Shown piece by piece: positions 1 through 7,344 of a stretch of DNA of 7,702 nucleotides (its first letter is position 1; each line of letters opens with the position of its first letter). The notes under the pieces are model-generated. The model did not search any database. It was given only the letters and a program-made list of their open reading frames with translations, and had not been told where the DNA came from. The stretch spans positions 1 to 7,702 of the forward strand of contig JAJXXG010000747.1 in the NCBI GenBank assembly GCA_021781255.1, written 5' to 3'. The position numbers were made by a program, and so were the translations under genes. Source of the DNA: Acidobacteriota bacterium (GTDB lineage: Bacteria; Acidobacteriota; Terriglobia; Terriglobales; Acidobacteriaceae).

Positions 1-797
1 ACGGGCGTCTCGGCAATAAAGGCGCAATGCGCAAACCGGGAGTCGTTGAGCAAACGCCGGAACGGCTCAACCCCCATCGTGCCCTGCCCGATGTGCTCAT
101 GGCGATCGAGCTTGGAACCGCGCGCGGCCTTGGCATCGTTGCAGTGCCATACGCGCACAGCCTCATAGCCGACCGTATCCGCAGCCTGCCGCAGGGTCTG
201 CTCGTAACCTTCGTCCGTCACCAGATCATAGCCCGCAACGTGCGTGTGGCAGGTATCCAGGCAGACACCCACCGGAGCAGCATGCTTGAGCCGATGCACC
301 AGCTCGGCAACCTGCTCGAAGCTGCCTCCCAGAGAGAACTCCGCGCCCGCTGTGTTCTCAATCAGGATGTGGAACCCGGTGCCTTGCCATGGCAGACCGT
401 CGATGGCGCGCTCAATCGAATCGGCTGCAAGCTTGAGTCCTTCGTCGCGCGTCAGGCCCTTCCACGAACCGGGATGCAAAACTAGATACTCTGCACCGTA
501 TGCCAGTGCCCGCTCAATCTCTCCGCGGAACGCGGCAATGCTCTTCTGCCGCACCTCGTCAGACTGGCTGCAGACGTTCACCAGATAACTGGTGTGGATA
601 ACCAGCGGCCCCACGTCGAGCCTGGAGCGCAGTTCGCGCATGCGCTCCGCCTGCCGGGGATCGACCTTGGGGGCGCGCCACATACGCGGGCTCGACGAAA
701 AAATCTGAAACGTGTTTGCGCCGATCTCCTGTGCGCGCTCTACAGCGCTGGATGCCCCGCCAGCCGTGCCCAGATGCACTCCAATGCGTTTGACCAT
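1..797 (-). CDS. nfo: Endonuclease IV (apurinic/apyrimidinic endonuclease), 3' end cut by window edge
   Basis: This is a zinc-dependent AP endonuclease of base-excision repair. It nicks DNA 5' of abasic sites and removes blocked 3' ends in the cytoplasm. I translated the minus strand from the ATG at 797-795 and read 265 codons before the window edge, so about the last 15-25 residues are missing compared with the roughly 280-residue family. All nine metal ligands are visible at the family spacing: H68 (VIHTSYLVN), H108 (LVLHPGS), E147 (IENTAG), D181 and H184 (CLDTCHTHVAGYD), H218 (WHCND), D231 and H233 (LDRHEHIGQG) and E263 (IAETP). The fold is a single TIM barrel with no signal peptide. The start has only a weak, very close GGGG upstream. 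The gene begins 24 bases after the oxidoreductase stop, so co-transcription from upstream is likely. The family call is very secure. Confidence 0.95.
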   Translation of the reverse strand, partial: MVKRIGVHLGTAGGASSAVERAQEIGANTFQIFSSSPRMWRAPKVDPRQAERMRELRSRLDVGPLVIHTSYLVNVCSQSDEVRQKSIAAFRGEIERALAYGAEYLVLHPGSWKGLTRDEGLKLAADSIERAIDGLPWQGTGFHILIENTAGAEFSLGGSFEQVAELVHRLKHAAPVGVCLDTCHTHVAGYDLVTDEGYEQTLRQAADTVGYEAVRVWHCNDAKAARGSKLDRHEHIGQGTMGVEPFRRLLNDSRFAHCAFIAETP

Positions 798-821
798 GAC
801 CCCAGTCTAAACGGACGAGGG

Positions 822-2174
822 CTACACAAGCTTCATTGCATCCGGATCCCAGCGCACAACGGATCCGCGCTCCAGGCTCAGATTGCTTAACAACGCTGCG
901 CCCGCCGCACGATAGCCGAAGACAGCATCCTCCACCACGGGTTTGCGTGAGCGCACTGCGGCAAAGAAGTTCTTGAAATGGTCATAGCTGTCGCTATAGC
1001 CGGCAGGCGCCATGTATTTCTCAACGCCGACGGGGGGCTCACCCTCAAAGTGCGTGCGTGGATACTTCCGGCGATACTCTGTCTCAATCTGCTTCTGCAT
1101 CGCCACAGGGAATGTATCGATGGTAAGACCGGGCTCCTTCTCGCGCGGTACGCGGCTCACCGTCACCGCACCCCAACCGATTTCCAAGGTGCCCTCTGAG
1201 CCCGTAAAGGTAAGTCCCTCGCTCTCCGCGCCGCCGTCCACAAAGTTCACACGCAGGCTCAGGTTGAAGCCCTCTCGATAATCGAACAGCCCGAGCATCA
1301 CATCCGGAACATCGCGGCCATCCTTCCAGAAGCGCAGCCCACCGGTCGCCATGCCGCGCGTGGGGCCATGTGAACCGGTAATAAAGTGGGTGCCGCTGAA
1401 GAGATGCACAAACAGGTCGCCCGCCACTCCGCTGCCATAGGCTTTCCATTTGCGCCACTGGAAGAAGTGCTCCGCATTGAAGGGAATTTTGGGTGCCGTA
1501 CCCAGAAATCGAGGCCAGTCGCACGTCTGCGGCGAGGCATCCGGAGGAATCGTATAGTTCCACGCGCCCATGGACGAGTTGCGATCCCATTGCGCCGTCA
1601 CCATGTTCAGTTGGCCAATCGCTCCCGCGGCCAGCAGCTCTTTCGCCTTCGCATAAAGGACAGAGCTCACGCGCTGGCTGCCCACCTGCAGGATGCGATT
1701 GGTGGCGCGAGACACCTCAATCATCTCTGGCCCGTCGGAGTAGAGATGAATCATCGGCTTCTCGCAGTACACATCCTTGCCTGCCTTCATCGCGTCCACA
1801 GAGGCTTGCTTATGCCAGTGATCCGGCGTGCCGATGATGACTGCGTCGATATCTTTCCGTTCGAGAATTTCTTTGTAGTTGCGGGTGGTGAAGATGTCGC
1901 TACCCCAGATCTCCTTGCTGCGCTCCAAACGGCCGTCGTAGCAGTCCGCAACGGCCACCAGTTTTACGCCCGGCACCTGCACTGCGGTTTTGGTATCGCC
2001 CTGGCCCTGCCCGCCTGCGCCAATCAATGCAATCTGAATATGATCGTTGGCCGCAAATCGGCGCGCCGGTTCCTCCTCCGCTGCAACCAGCGCATGCATT
2101 CTGGGTCCAATCAAGGTTCCCGCCGAGGCAGCCCCCGCTGCCCGCAAAAAGCTCCTGCGATTTAGCGCGCTCAC
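822..2174 (-). CDS. Tat-exported Gfo/Idh/MocA family NAD(P)-dependent oxidoreductase
   Basis: This is a predicted 450-residue sugar or polyol dehydrogenase-type enzyme. I chose the GTG at 2174-2172 because a GGAGGG Shine-Dalgarno lies just upstream and the protein then opens with a compact twin-arginine signal, SALNRRSFLRAAGAASAG (residues 2-19). An in-frame ATG at 2240 would add 22 unconvincing residues. The Rossmann domain follows, with the dinucleotide loop GAGGQGQG (52-59) and an acidic strand end AVAD (D77). The family lysine motif CEKP is at 137-140, after TPDHWH. The C-terminal alpha/beta domain contains GDLFVH (D253, H257), matching the usual catalytic acid/histidine positions. Tat export implies that the protein folds with its cofactor before crossing the membrane, as in periplasmic glucose-fructose oxidoreductase-like members. 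The substrate cannot be read from sequence. nfo follows 24 bases downstream, and a hairpin with a T-tract precedes the gene. Confidence 0.92.
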   Translation of the reverse strand: MSALNRRSFLRAAGAASAGTLIGPRMHALVAAEEEPARRFAANDHIQIALIGAGGQGQGDTKTAVQVPGVKLVAVADCYDGRLERSKEIWGSDIFTTRNYKEILERKDIDAVIIGTPDHWHKQASVDAMKAGKDVYCEKPMIHLYSDGPEMIEVSRATNRILQVGSQRVSSVLYAKAKELLAAGAIGQLNMVTAQWDRNSSMGAWNYTIPPDASPQTCDWPRFLGTAPKIPFNAEHFFQWRKWKAYGSGVAGDLFVHLFSGTHFITGSHGPTRGMATGGLRFWKDGRDVPDVMLGLFDYREGFNLSLRVNFVDGGAESEGLTFTGSEGTLEIGWGAVTVSRVPREKEPGLTIDTFPVAMQKQIETEYRRKYPRTHFEGEPPVGVEKYMAPAGYSDSYDHFKNFFAAVRSRKPVVEDAVFGYRAAGAALLSNLSLERGSVVRWDPDAMKLV

Positions 2175-2178
2175 ACAT

Positions 2179-2184
2179 CCCTCC
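2179..2184 (-). promoter_or_regulatory. Strong ribosome binding site deciding the GTG start of the oxidoreductase
   Basis: The minus strand reads GGAGGG here, then four bases, then GTG at 2174-2172. An out-of-frame ATG at 2178-2176 directly abuts the motif and opens a 92-codon frame that is only a shadow of the oxidoreductase. The GTG frame carries the Tat signal and is the better start. Confidence 0.7.
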
Positions 2185-2190
2185 GGGCTC

Positions 2191-2222
2191 AAAAAATTAC
2201 CGCCTATAACCATACACGGTAA
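2191..2222 (-). terminator. Hairpin plus T6 tract in the leader of the oxidoreductase gene (terminator or attenuator)
   Basis: On the minus strand a 6-bp stem, TTACCG (2222-2217) with CGGTAA (2202-2197), is followed directly by six Ts (2196-2191). The 14-base loop can fold further (TAT/ATA around GGTT, with a mismatch between). Only the minus direction has the T run, so it would act on transcripts coming from the phosphoesterase gene, whose stop is 47 bases upstream of the hairpin. It ends only 6 bases before the oxidoreductase ribosome binding site, which would be unusual for a plain terminator. The same bases can also be read as a poor promoter: TTACCG, 17 bases, TAATTT. The stem is short and AT-containing, so confidence is moderate. 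Confidence 0.42.
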
Positions 2223-2269
2223 AGGCCGACGCGCGAGCACTTCGCCGTTTCTCTGCGCGGCCGTGCCGC

Positions 2270-5110
2270 TTAATCATCGTCGTCGCGTCGCGCTTTCACC
2301 CTGGAACGCTGCTTCAGCATTGCCGGAACAGGTTGGCTGCCCATGGCATCCTTCCACAGAATCACGTTCAGCTTTTGCGCATCGGCGCGGTCTGCATGGC
2401 GAAAATCCATCTTCATGCTTTCTTTGGCGCCTTCAGCCGTCTTTGCATTTGCGGTGTAGATGAGCCCGTCGTCGCGGTTGGAGTAGTCCGCATCGTACGC
2501 AGGCTGATCTCCGGGGCCTGTAAACAGCGTCGAGATCAGCGAACTGAACGCATCGTTGTTGTTCATGGGCGGCAACCCCAGCAGCGCCTCCATGGTGCGA
2601 ACTACACTTACCGTTGAATAGAAGCGGCTGTCTACAAATGGCGCACCTCCCGGCCCGTGCGGAGCATACTTGCTGATGACCAGCGCATAGCTGCGATGCG
2701 CGTCCACGTGATCCGCTCCGTTTTGCGCGTCGTCCTCCAGGATGAAGAATGCGGTGTCATTCCAGAAGGGCGAGTGCGAGATTGCCTCAACGGCGCGTCC
2801 AACCGCCAGATCATTATCAGCAACCGAGGACTTGGGCGTCGGTCCACCCGGACGCGTGCCCGCCGTATGATCGTTGCCCAGGCGCAGCATCACGAAGTTC
2901 GGCATTGTGTCCTTGCCCTGCTCCTTCTGCTCCACCCAATCCTTCAGGTGCCGCAGAAAGATAGCCACGCGAATCTGGTCCGGCACCATCAAATTGAAGT
3001 CTGGCGTCTCCTGGGCAAAGTGCCCCACCAGTTCGGGTTTGGTCGCGGTGTTCGCGGCCATCAGCGGGATGGCCCACGGCCACTTGTTTACGCCGCCACC
3101 CCACTCCTCCGGCAACGGCTCGCCGGGGCCCACGGACGGACGTGCGCAACTGCGCCCCGCCAGCATCGGCCCAAGTTGCGGATCCAGCGCTGCATGCTCA
3201 TTGCAAAAGATGGTGGAAATGAATTCGCCAAAGTGATAGTAGCTTTTGCCGTGCGCGGCCAGGTCGCCCCACAGGTAGCCGCTCGCAGGTTCATTTGCGT
3301 CGGGTATCTTCTGCAGCAGCGGATAGCCATCCGCCACAACACCTTCGTAGTCGTACCGGCGCTCGTTGCCGCGATACGACTGCTGCCAAGTCTTCTCCAG
3401 ATAGTCTGACCCGATGGCGGCCGTTGACCAGACGTGACCGTCGCCGGAGACCTCGCCGGAATCGAAGAAATTATCCAGCACGCCAAACTGCATGGCCAGC
3501 TTGTGGATATTTGGCGTAATCGCCGCGCCGTACATCGTCAGGCTTGGATCGCCATTGCCCACCGGCTTGCCTGCAAATTGCAAATCACCAAGCACCTGAT
3601 CGTAGGTGCGATTCTCCTTGATGATGTATATGACGTGCTTGATCGGATGATGCGCAGCACCGGCAAATGGAATCTCCTCTGCCGCGGACTTCATGCGGTT
3701 GGACGCAAGAACCACCTGCGTCCATGGCCGCAAATTCCTTTCGATCTCCGCAGCGTCAAGCGTGGCCAGCGAGCCATACAGTAGCGTGCCGATATACGTG
3801 CTCGTTGAGTGATAGTGCCGAGCCTCCGACTCCGGTGTCTGGCGCTGCGGAAAGTTATTCGGCCCAGTGCCCTGCCCCTTCGCCGTAGCGACAAACAGCC
3901 GCCCGCCCGACTTCCCCGGAAGGAACGCCATCGCAAGCGGCAGCCAGTCCGCGGGAACAAACCCGTCGGGCTCGACCATGCCTTTTCCAGCCGCCTTGGC
4001 AGTGAGTTTGCGCGTATCCATCACGGCCACAGCGTCGCTGGCGGCATTGGCCACGTAGAGTCGGCTACCATCCGCGTTGGTTGCCACCGCCACCGGCTCC
4101 GCGCCGAAGTAGCTCTGTCCCGGCAGGCGCGTATCAAAGTAGCCTCTAATTTGGAATTGCCCATCCCCCACATTCACAGCAGCCACCGCATCGCGATTGG
4201 CAAGGGCAACGTAGAGCGTTCGGCCGTTTGGCGAAAGCGCGAATGCGCACGGATGCGTGCCGGGCGCAACGGGGTTTGAGGGCTTGAGCAGCGAAAGCCT
4301 GCGGCCGATTGTCCTCCGCACCAAATCCAGTTCCACAATCTCTGAGGCATTCCACAGCGCGACGAAAGCTCGGCGGCCATCGCGCGACAGCGCAAGGGCA
4401 CCGGGATAGGTGGAAGGCACGGCATCGCTCTCCGCAAGATCGAAGCGATGCTCAATCTTCCCAGACGCGGCATCGAGCAGCAACACATCATCGGACAGGT
4501 TGTCGGCCACCAGCAGCTTCTCCACGCCGGCAGACGCCAGTACGGCAATTGCCGCCGGGAAAGGCACACCCTTATCCCCTTCCTTCTCGCCGATCAGCCG
4601 TGTCTTTCGCCCCGGCGCCAACTGCTGCAGAGGTAGATGCAGGATGCGTTCCGGCTCGATCTTCCCGTTGTCAAAGCGATAGACCGCAATGCCGCTACCG
4701 GTGTCGTCCTTCTCTTTGCCAAGCGGGTCGGTGAGGGAACCCATGCTCGCATACAGGTGCTTCCCATCGCGACTGAAGGCGAGCCCGGAGTAAAGAGTCT
4801 GCCTGGCTACACGCGTCAACGTGCGTGAATCCGGAAAATCCTCGAGCGTGCCGGTCTGTGTATCGAGCACGGCAAGCGACTGGTCGTAATTCGACTCATA
4901 GGTGCCGTAGCCCGCGTTCACTGTGACCAAATAACGCCCGTCCGGCGAGATGGCCGTCGTCATGGGCAGGCTGTTCAGCCGCTGCGGATGACCGGGTATC
5001 GGGCCAATCCACTGCTTACTCGTAGGCAGATCGTGTGTTTGCGCCGCGAGTGGCGCCGCGATAAGAACCAATGCCGAGGAAACCGCCGTCAACAGAGCCC
5101 TGATATGCAT
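2270..5110 (-). CDS. Secreted YncE-like beta-propeller fused to an alkaline-phosphatase-superfamily phosphoesterase
   Basis: This 946-residue two-domain protein matches the family known as bifunctional YncE/alkaline phosphatase family proteins. A signal peptide occupies residues 1-23 (MHIRALLTAVSS through PLAA), so I chose the ATG at 5110-5108. A TTG at 5161 would add 17 residues ahead of the signal. Residues ~30-430 carry propeller blades with repeated SPDGRYLVTV, SRDGKHLYAS, SPNGRTLYVA and NADGSRLYVA units. Residues ~488-870 form the phosphoesterase domain: HPIKHVIYIIKENRTYDQ (E499, N500, and T502 as a possible nucleophile), then GEVSGDGHVW (D557, H559), then ILEDDAQNGADHVDAHR (E792, D793, D794, H801, D803, H805), which look like metal ligands and a PF04185-type site. 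The chain ends in four aspartates. No clear Shine-Dalgarno precedes the ATG. The protein probably acts in the periplasm or outside the cell as a phosphomono- or phosphodiesterase. The substrate is unknown. Confidence 0.9.
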   Translation of the reverse strand: MHIRALLTAVSSALVLIAAPLAAQTHDLPTSKQWIGPIPGHPQRLNSLPMTTAISPDGRYLVTVNAGYGTYESNYDQSLAVLDTQTGTLEDFPDSRTLTRVARQTLYSGLAFSRDGKHLYASMGSLTDPLGKEKDDTGSGIAVYRFDNGKIEPERILHLPLQQLAPGRKTRLIGEKEGDKGVPFPAAIAVLASAGVEKLLVADNLSDDVLLLDAASGKIEHRFDLAESDAVPSTYPGALALSRDGRRAFVALWNASEIVELDLVRRTIGRRLSLLKPSNPVAPGTHPCAFALSPNGRTLYVALANRDAVAAVNVGDGQFQIRGYFDTRLPGQSYFGAEPVAVATNADGSRLYVANAASDAVAVMDTRKLTAKAAGKGMVEPDGFVPADWLPLAMAFLPGKSGGRLFVATAKGQGTGPNNFPQRQTPESEARHYHSTSTYIGTLLYGSLATLDAAEIERNLRPWTQVVLASNRMKSAAEEIPFAGAAHHPIKHVIYIIKENRTYDQVLGDLQFAGKPVGNGDPSLTMYGAAITPNIHKLAMQFGVLDNFFDSGEVSGDGHVWSTAAIGSDYLEKTWQQSYRGNERRYDYEGVVADGYPLLQKIPDANEPASGYLWGDLAAHGKSYYHFGEFISTIFCNEHAALDPQLGPMLAGRSCARPSVGPGEPLPEEWGGGVNKWPWAIPLMAANTATKPELVGHFAQETPDFNLMVPDQIRVAIFLRHLKDWVEQKEQGKDTMPNFVMLRLGNDHTAGTRPGGPTPKSSVADNDLAVGRAVEAISHSPFWNDTAFFILEDDAQNGADHVDAHRSYALVISKYAPHGPGGAPFVDSRFYSTVSVVRTMEALLGLPPMNNNDAFSSLISTLFTGPGDQPAYDADYSNRDDGLIYTANAKTAEGAKESMKMDFRHADRADAQKLNVILWKDAMGSQPVPAMLKQRSRVKARRDDDD

Positions 5111-5150
5111 GGCAAAACGATACCAAAGCTCTGCGAGAAGAGTTTTAAAT

Positions 5151-5166
5151 ATCCGTTCCAATCCGT
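5151..5166. repeat. Direct repeat ATCCGT x2, one helical turn apart
   Basis: ATCCGT occurs at 5151-5156 and again at 5161-5166, so the copies start exactly 10 bases apart, next to the AT-rich core of the divergent promoter region. This phasing would suit an activator or repressor contacting one face of the DNA. A 6-base repeat can occur by chance. Confidence 0.3.
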
Positions 5167-5176
5167 AGCGCTTTGC

Positions 5177-5195
5177 CCGGTGCGTACTACACCGG
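5177..5195. promoter_or_regulatory. Palindrome CCGGTG-N7-CACCGG upstream of nagA, candidate operator
   Basis: The two 6-base arms are perfect inverted copies with a 7-base spacer and end 22 bases before the nagA ATG at 5218. A site here could bind a dimeric repressor controlling nagA, or could fold as a leader hairpin in the nagA mRNA. It does not resemble the DasR or NagC consensus sites that I know. Support is only the symmetry and the position. Confidence 0.35.
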
Positions 5196-5217
5196 CATCA
5201 GCGTGCGCACAGGAGCC

Positions 5218-6396
5218 ATGCCTGCAATAATCATCCCTATGCAAACGGCGATTACCGCGGAGAGGTTGTGGGACGGATCACGGCTGGTCGACAAGCCGGC
5301 GATTCTCATACAGGATGGGCACATCGCCTCAATCGTCAGCCGCGATGCGGTCGAGATTCCCGCCGGCGTTTATGCGGTGGATTTCCCCGGCGCTACGCTG
5401 GGTCCAGCCTTCTTCGACGTGCATATTCATGGCGCGGCCGGCCATGACGTGATGGAGGCGACCCCGCAGGCGCTTGGCGCCATCAGCCGTTTTCTTGCCT
5501 CGCGCGGCACGGGCAGCTTTCTCGCCACCACGGTCACCGCTTCGCTGGACACTACGCTACGCGCTGTCGAGGGTATCGCGAAATTGATGGAGCAGCAGCC
5601 CGCGCAGGGGGTAGCGCAGCCCATCGGAATTCACCTGGAGGGACCGTTCCTGTCGCATGCCAGGCGTGGCGTGCAGCCTGCGGAACATCTGCTCGCACCG
5701 GACATTGCCACCTTCGACCGCCTGTTTGACGCGGCCGGGGGACACGTTCGTCTGATGACGATAGCGCCGGAACTGCCCGGCGCCGTAGATCTGATCCGTC
5801 ACGCCACGGCGCGGCAGGTTCGCGTCTCGCTTGGCCATTCTGACGCCACTCGCGCCGAAACGCAGGCGGCTATCGAAGCAGGGGCCGCCAGCGCCACACA
5901 CACCTTTAACGCCATGCGACCGCTTGACCATCGCGAACCGGGCATCCTGGGCACGGTGCTGACCAGCGACTCGCTCTTTGCCGAGCTGATCTGCGATGGC
6001 ATCCATACGGAGCCCGAGATTGTCCGCCTCTGGTGGCGGGCTAAGGGGCCGGAGCGCGCCATACTGGTCACCGATGCCATGAGCGCCGCCGGGATGCCCG
6101 ACGGGGAGTATCAACTGGGTGGCTTTGCCGTGCAGGTAGCGCATGGCCGGGCCATGGCGCGCGGCGTGCTAGCCGGCAGCGTACTCACCCTGGACCGGGC
6201 TCTCTCCAACTTTGTGGCATTTACAGGCGCAACCGTGGACCAGGGTCTGCGCCTGCTTACGGCCAATCCGGCGAAGATGACCGGACTGACCGAGCAGGCC
6301 GGATGCGTGTCTACAGGGAGACCTGCGAATCTGGTGGCCGTCGATCCGACAGGGCAGTTGCTTGCATCCTTCGTGCAGGGAGAGCGCGTGAGCTGA
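5218..6396 (+). CDS. nagA: N-acetylglucosamine-6-phosphate deacetylase
   Basis: NagA removes the acetyl group from GlcNAc-6-phosphate, giving GlcN-6-phosphate and acetate in the cytoplasm. The frame is open from a TTG at 5173, but I prefer ATG 5218 (392 residues), which has AGGAG just upstream, although only 2 bases away. ATG 5239 would give 385 residues, closer to the ~382 of E. coli NagA, and remains possible. Numbered from 5218, the amidohydrolase signatures are DVHIHGAAG (H69, H71), IGIHLEGPF (metal ligand E141), VSLGHSDA (H207), ATHTFNAM (H228 and the FNAM motif), CDGIHTEP (H263) and LVTDAMSAAG (catalytic D286). The chain ends with the usual LTANPAKMTGL and RPANLVAVDP segments. All key residues are present. 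The gene is divergent from the phosphoesterase gene and converges on the sugar kinase, the preceding step of the same pathway. No nagB is in the window. Confidence 0.95.
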   Translation: MPAIIIPMQTAITAERLWDGSRLVDKPAILIQDGHIASIVSRDAVEIPAGVYAVDFPGATLGPAFFDVHIHGAAGHDVMEATPQALGAISRFLASRGTGSFLATTVTASLDTTLRAVEGIAKLMEQQPAQGVAQPIGIHLEGPFLSHARRGVQPAEHLLAPDIATFDRLFDAAGGHVRLMTIAPELPGAVDLIRHATARQVRVSLGHSDATRAETQAAIEAGAASATHTFNAMRPLDHREPGILGTVLTSDSLFAELICDGIHTEPEIVRLWWRAKGPERAILVTDAMSAAGMPDGEYQLGGFAVQVAHGRAMARGVLAGSVLTLDRALSNFVAFTGATVDQGLRLLTANPAKMTGLTEQAGCVSTGRPANLVAVDPTGQLLASFVQGERVS

Positions 6397-6400
6397 GCCG

Positions 6401-7315
6401 CTATCTCTGCTCTAATAGGCGCTGGGCACGCCAAAGCGCGCCTTCAATGCCCGCAACTTCCGTGTCGCCAATCGACAAGCCGGGAACGGCCGCGTGAAGA
6501 CCCGCAAAAAATGCCTCGCGCACCAGTTGTGCCTTGCCCACCACGCTGCCGATCCACGCCACGGGCACCTCACCTGCAATGGCGTGCTTGCGGCGTAGCT
6601 TGCCGCGCACCAGCAGAACGGACTCGACCAGATCCGCCGCTGCCTGCTGCAGCACGCCCAAGGCCACGGCATCGCCCTCCTCGGCAAGCTGGCTGATCGC
6701 CGGCGCCAGCGCCGCAAAGTCGGGACCCGGTGTGCTGTCGCCCAGATTCACCAGCTCGTCGATGGTCGGCGTTCCCCAGATGCGGCCAACCGTCTCCAGT
6801 ACCCGTGTCGGCTCTTCGCGGTCATAGGCCTTCAACGCGCGGCGCACGGCATGCAGGCCAATCCAGTAGCCTGAGCCTTCGTCGCCCAGCCGGGAGCTCC
6901 ATCCACCGGCGGTCTCGCGTCCGCCATCCGGTGCGCGGCCAATGCAGTTTGAGCCCGTCCCGGCGATCTGCAAAATACCCGGCCCGCCCTTGAACGCCGC
7001 ATCCAATGCGATGACCTCATCGCCCACAACCTCAGAGCGCTCGACGCCAAATTCGCGAAATACCCGGGTAATCCACTCCGCAACACCCGGCATGGTGGCG
7101 CTGGCAACCCCAGCCGAGGCAGCCTCCACCGTGGCAATACCGGCCTGCGCAAAGGCCTCCCGCAGCAGCGAGCGCAGATTGGCCTCCGCCGTCTCAGTTC
7201 CCACGCGCAAGCGCTTGATGGATCCGTTTTCGACAAAGGCCAGGACCCGGTCACCGGCAGCGATGGAAGCACGGGTTCGCGTACCTCCACCGTCAATTCC
7301 AAGAACAATACTCAT
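6401..7315 (-). CDS. BadF/BadG/BcrA/BcrD-type sugar kinase, probable N-acetylglucosamine kinase
   Basis: This is a 304-residue ASKHA-fold kinase that probably phosphorylates GlcNAc at C6 using ATP, supplying the substrate of the neighbouring NagA. The phosphate-1 loop GIDGGGTRTRA is at residues 6-15. A likely catalytic aspartate is D98 (VVGDEVIA), followed by the second phosphate loop IAGTGSNCIGR (116-126). The family-typical GGWSSRLGDEGSGYWIG is at 136-152. I chose ATG 7315-7313 because GGGGAG and AAGAGAAG lie upstream and the protein then starts MSIVLGIDGGGT. A GTG at 7327 would add four residues. The gene starts 29 bases after the upstream phosphodiesterase stop, so the two probably share a transcript. 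Its stop is 4 bases from that of convergent nagA. Glucosamine kinase or MurNAc kinase activity cannot be excluded from sequence. The nagA neighbour favours GlcNAc. Confidence 0.88.
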   Translation of the reverse strand: MSIVLGIDGGGTRTRASIAAGDRVLAFVENGSIKRLRVGTETAEANLRSLLREAFAQAGIATVEAASAGVASATMPGVAEWITRVFREFGVERSEVVGDEVIALDAAFKGGPGILQIAGTGSNCIGRAPDGGRETAGGWSSRLGDEGSGYWIGLHAVRRALKAYDREEPTRVLETVGRIWGTPTIDELVNLGDSTPGPDFAALAPAISQLAEEGDAVALGVLQQAAADLVESVLLVRGKLRRKHAIAGEVPVAWIGSVVGKAQLVREAFFAGLHAAVPGLSIGDTEVAGIEGALWRAQRLLEQR

Positions 7316-7344
7316 CTTCTCTTGCACTCCCCGGGGTACAGGCT

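Larger units (their letters stand above)
5111..5217. promoter_or_regulatory. Divergent intergenic region between the phosphoesterase gene and nagA
   Basis: Both genes start outward from this 107-base gap, so it must hold promoters for both. An AT-rich core (TTTTAAATAT, 5143-5152) is the best place for a -10 element on either strand, but I could not pair it with a good -35 box. The gap also holds a 10-bp-phased direct repeat and a short palindrome, listed separately. Confidence 0.5.

Noticed and set aside
840..870. Two GGATCC sites about 20 bases apart near the end of the oxidoreductase gene
   Set aside because: They are inside coding sequence and encode ordinary residues (Asp-Pro context and Gly-Ser context). 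Two chance hexamers are not a meaningful repeat.
27..890. Three plus-strand open frames of 98-152 codons at the left end
   Set aside because: They are antisense to endonuclease IV, whose complete set of nine zinc ligands is readable on the minus strand.
1386..2165. A 259-codon open frame on the plus strand opposite the oxidoreductase gene
   Set aside because: Its translation shows no domain or signal and is rich in Arg/His/Ala as expected for the reverse of a GC-rich coding frame. The minus-strand gene in the same place has clear family motifs throughout.
2657..3409. A 250-codon plus-strand open frame inside the phosphoesterase gene
   Set aside because: It lies wholly antisense to the phosphoesterase domain, shows no recognisable motif and has typical antisense composition.
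5111..5161. TTG start at 5161 for the phosphoesterase protein
   Set aside because: It would put 17 extra residues before an otherwise standard signal peptide starting at the ATG 5110. No Shine-Dalgarno supports it.
5557..6144. A 195-codon minus-strand open frame inside nagA
   Set aside because: It has no family resemblance and is fully covered by nagA, which contains all deacetylase motifs in the other strand.
7325..7336. CCCCGGGG palindrome between the ENPP-like gene and the kinase
   Set aside because: It has no loop, so it cannot form a useful hairpin, and part of it is explained by the kinase ribosome binding region.
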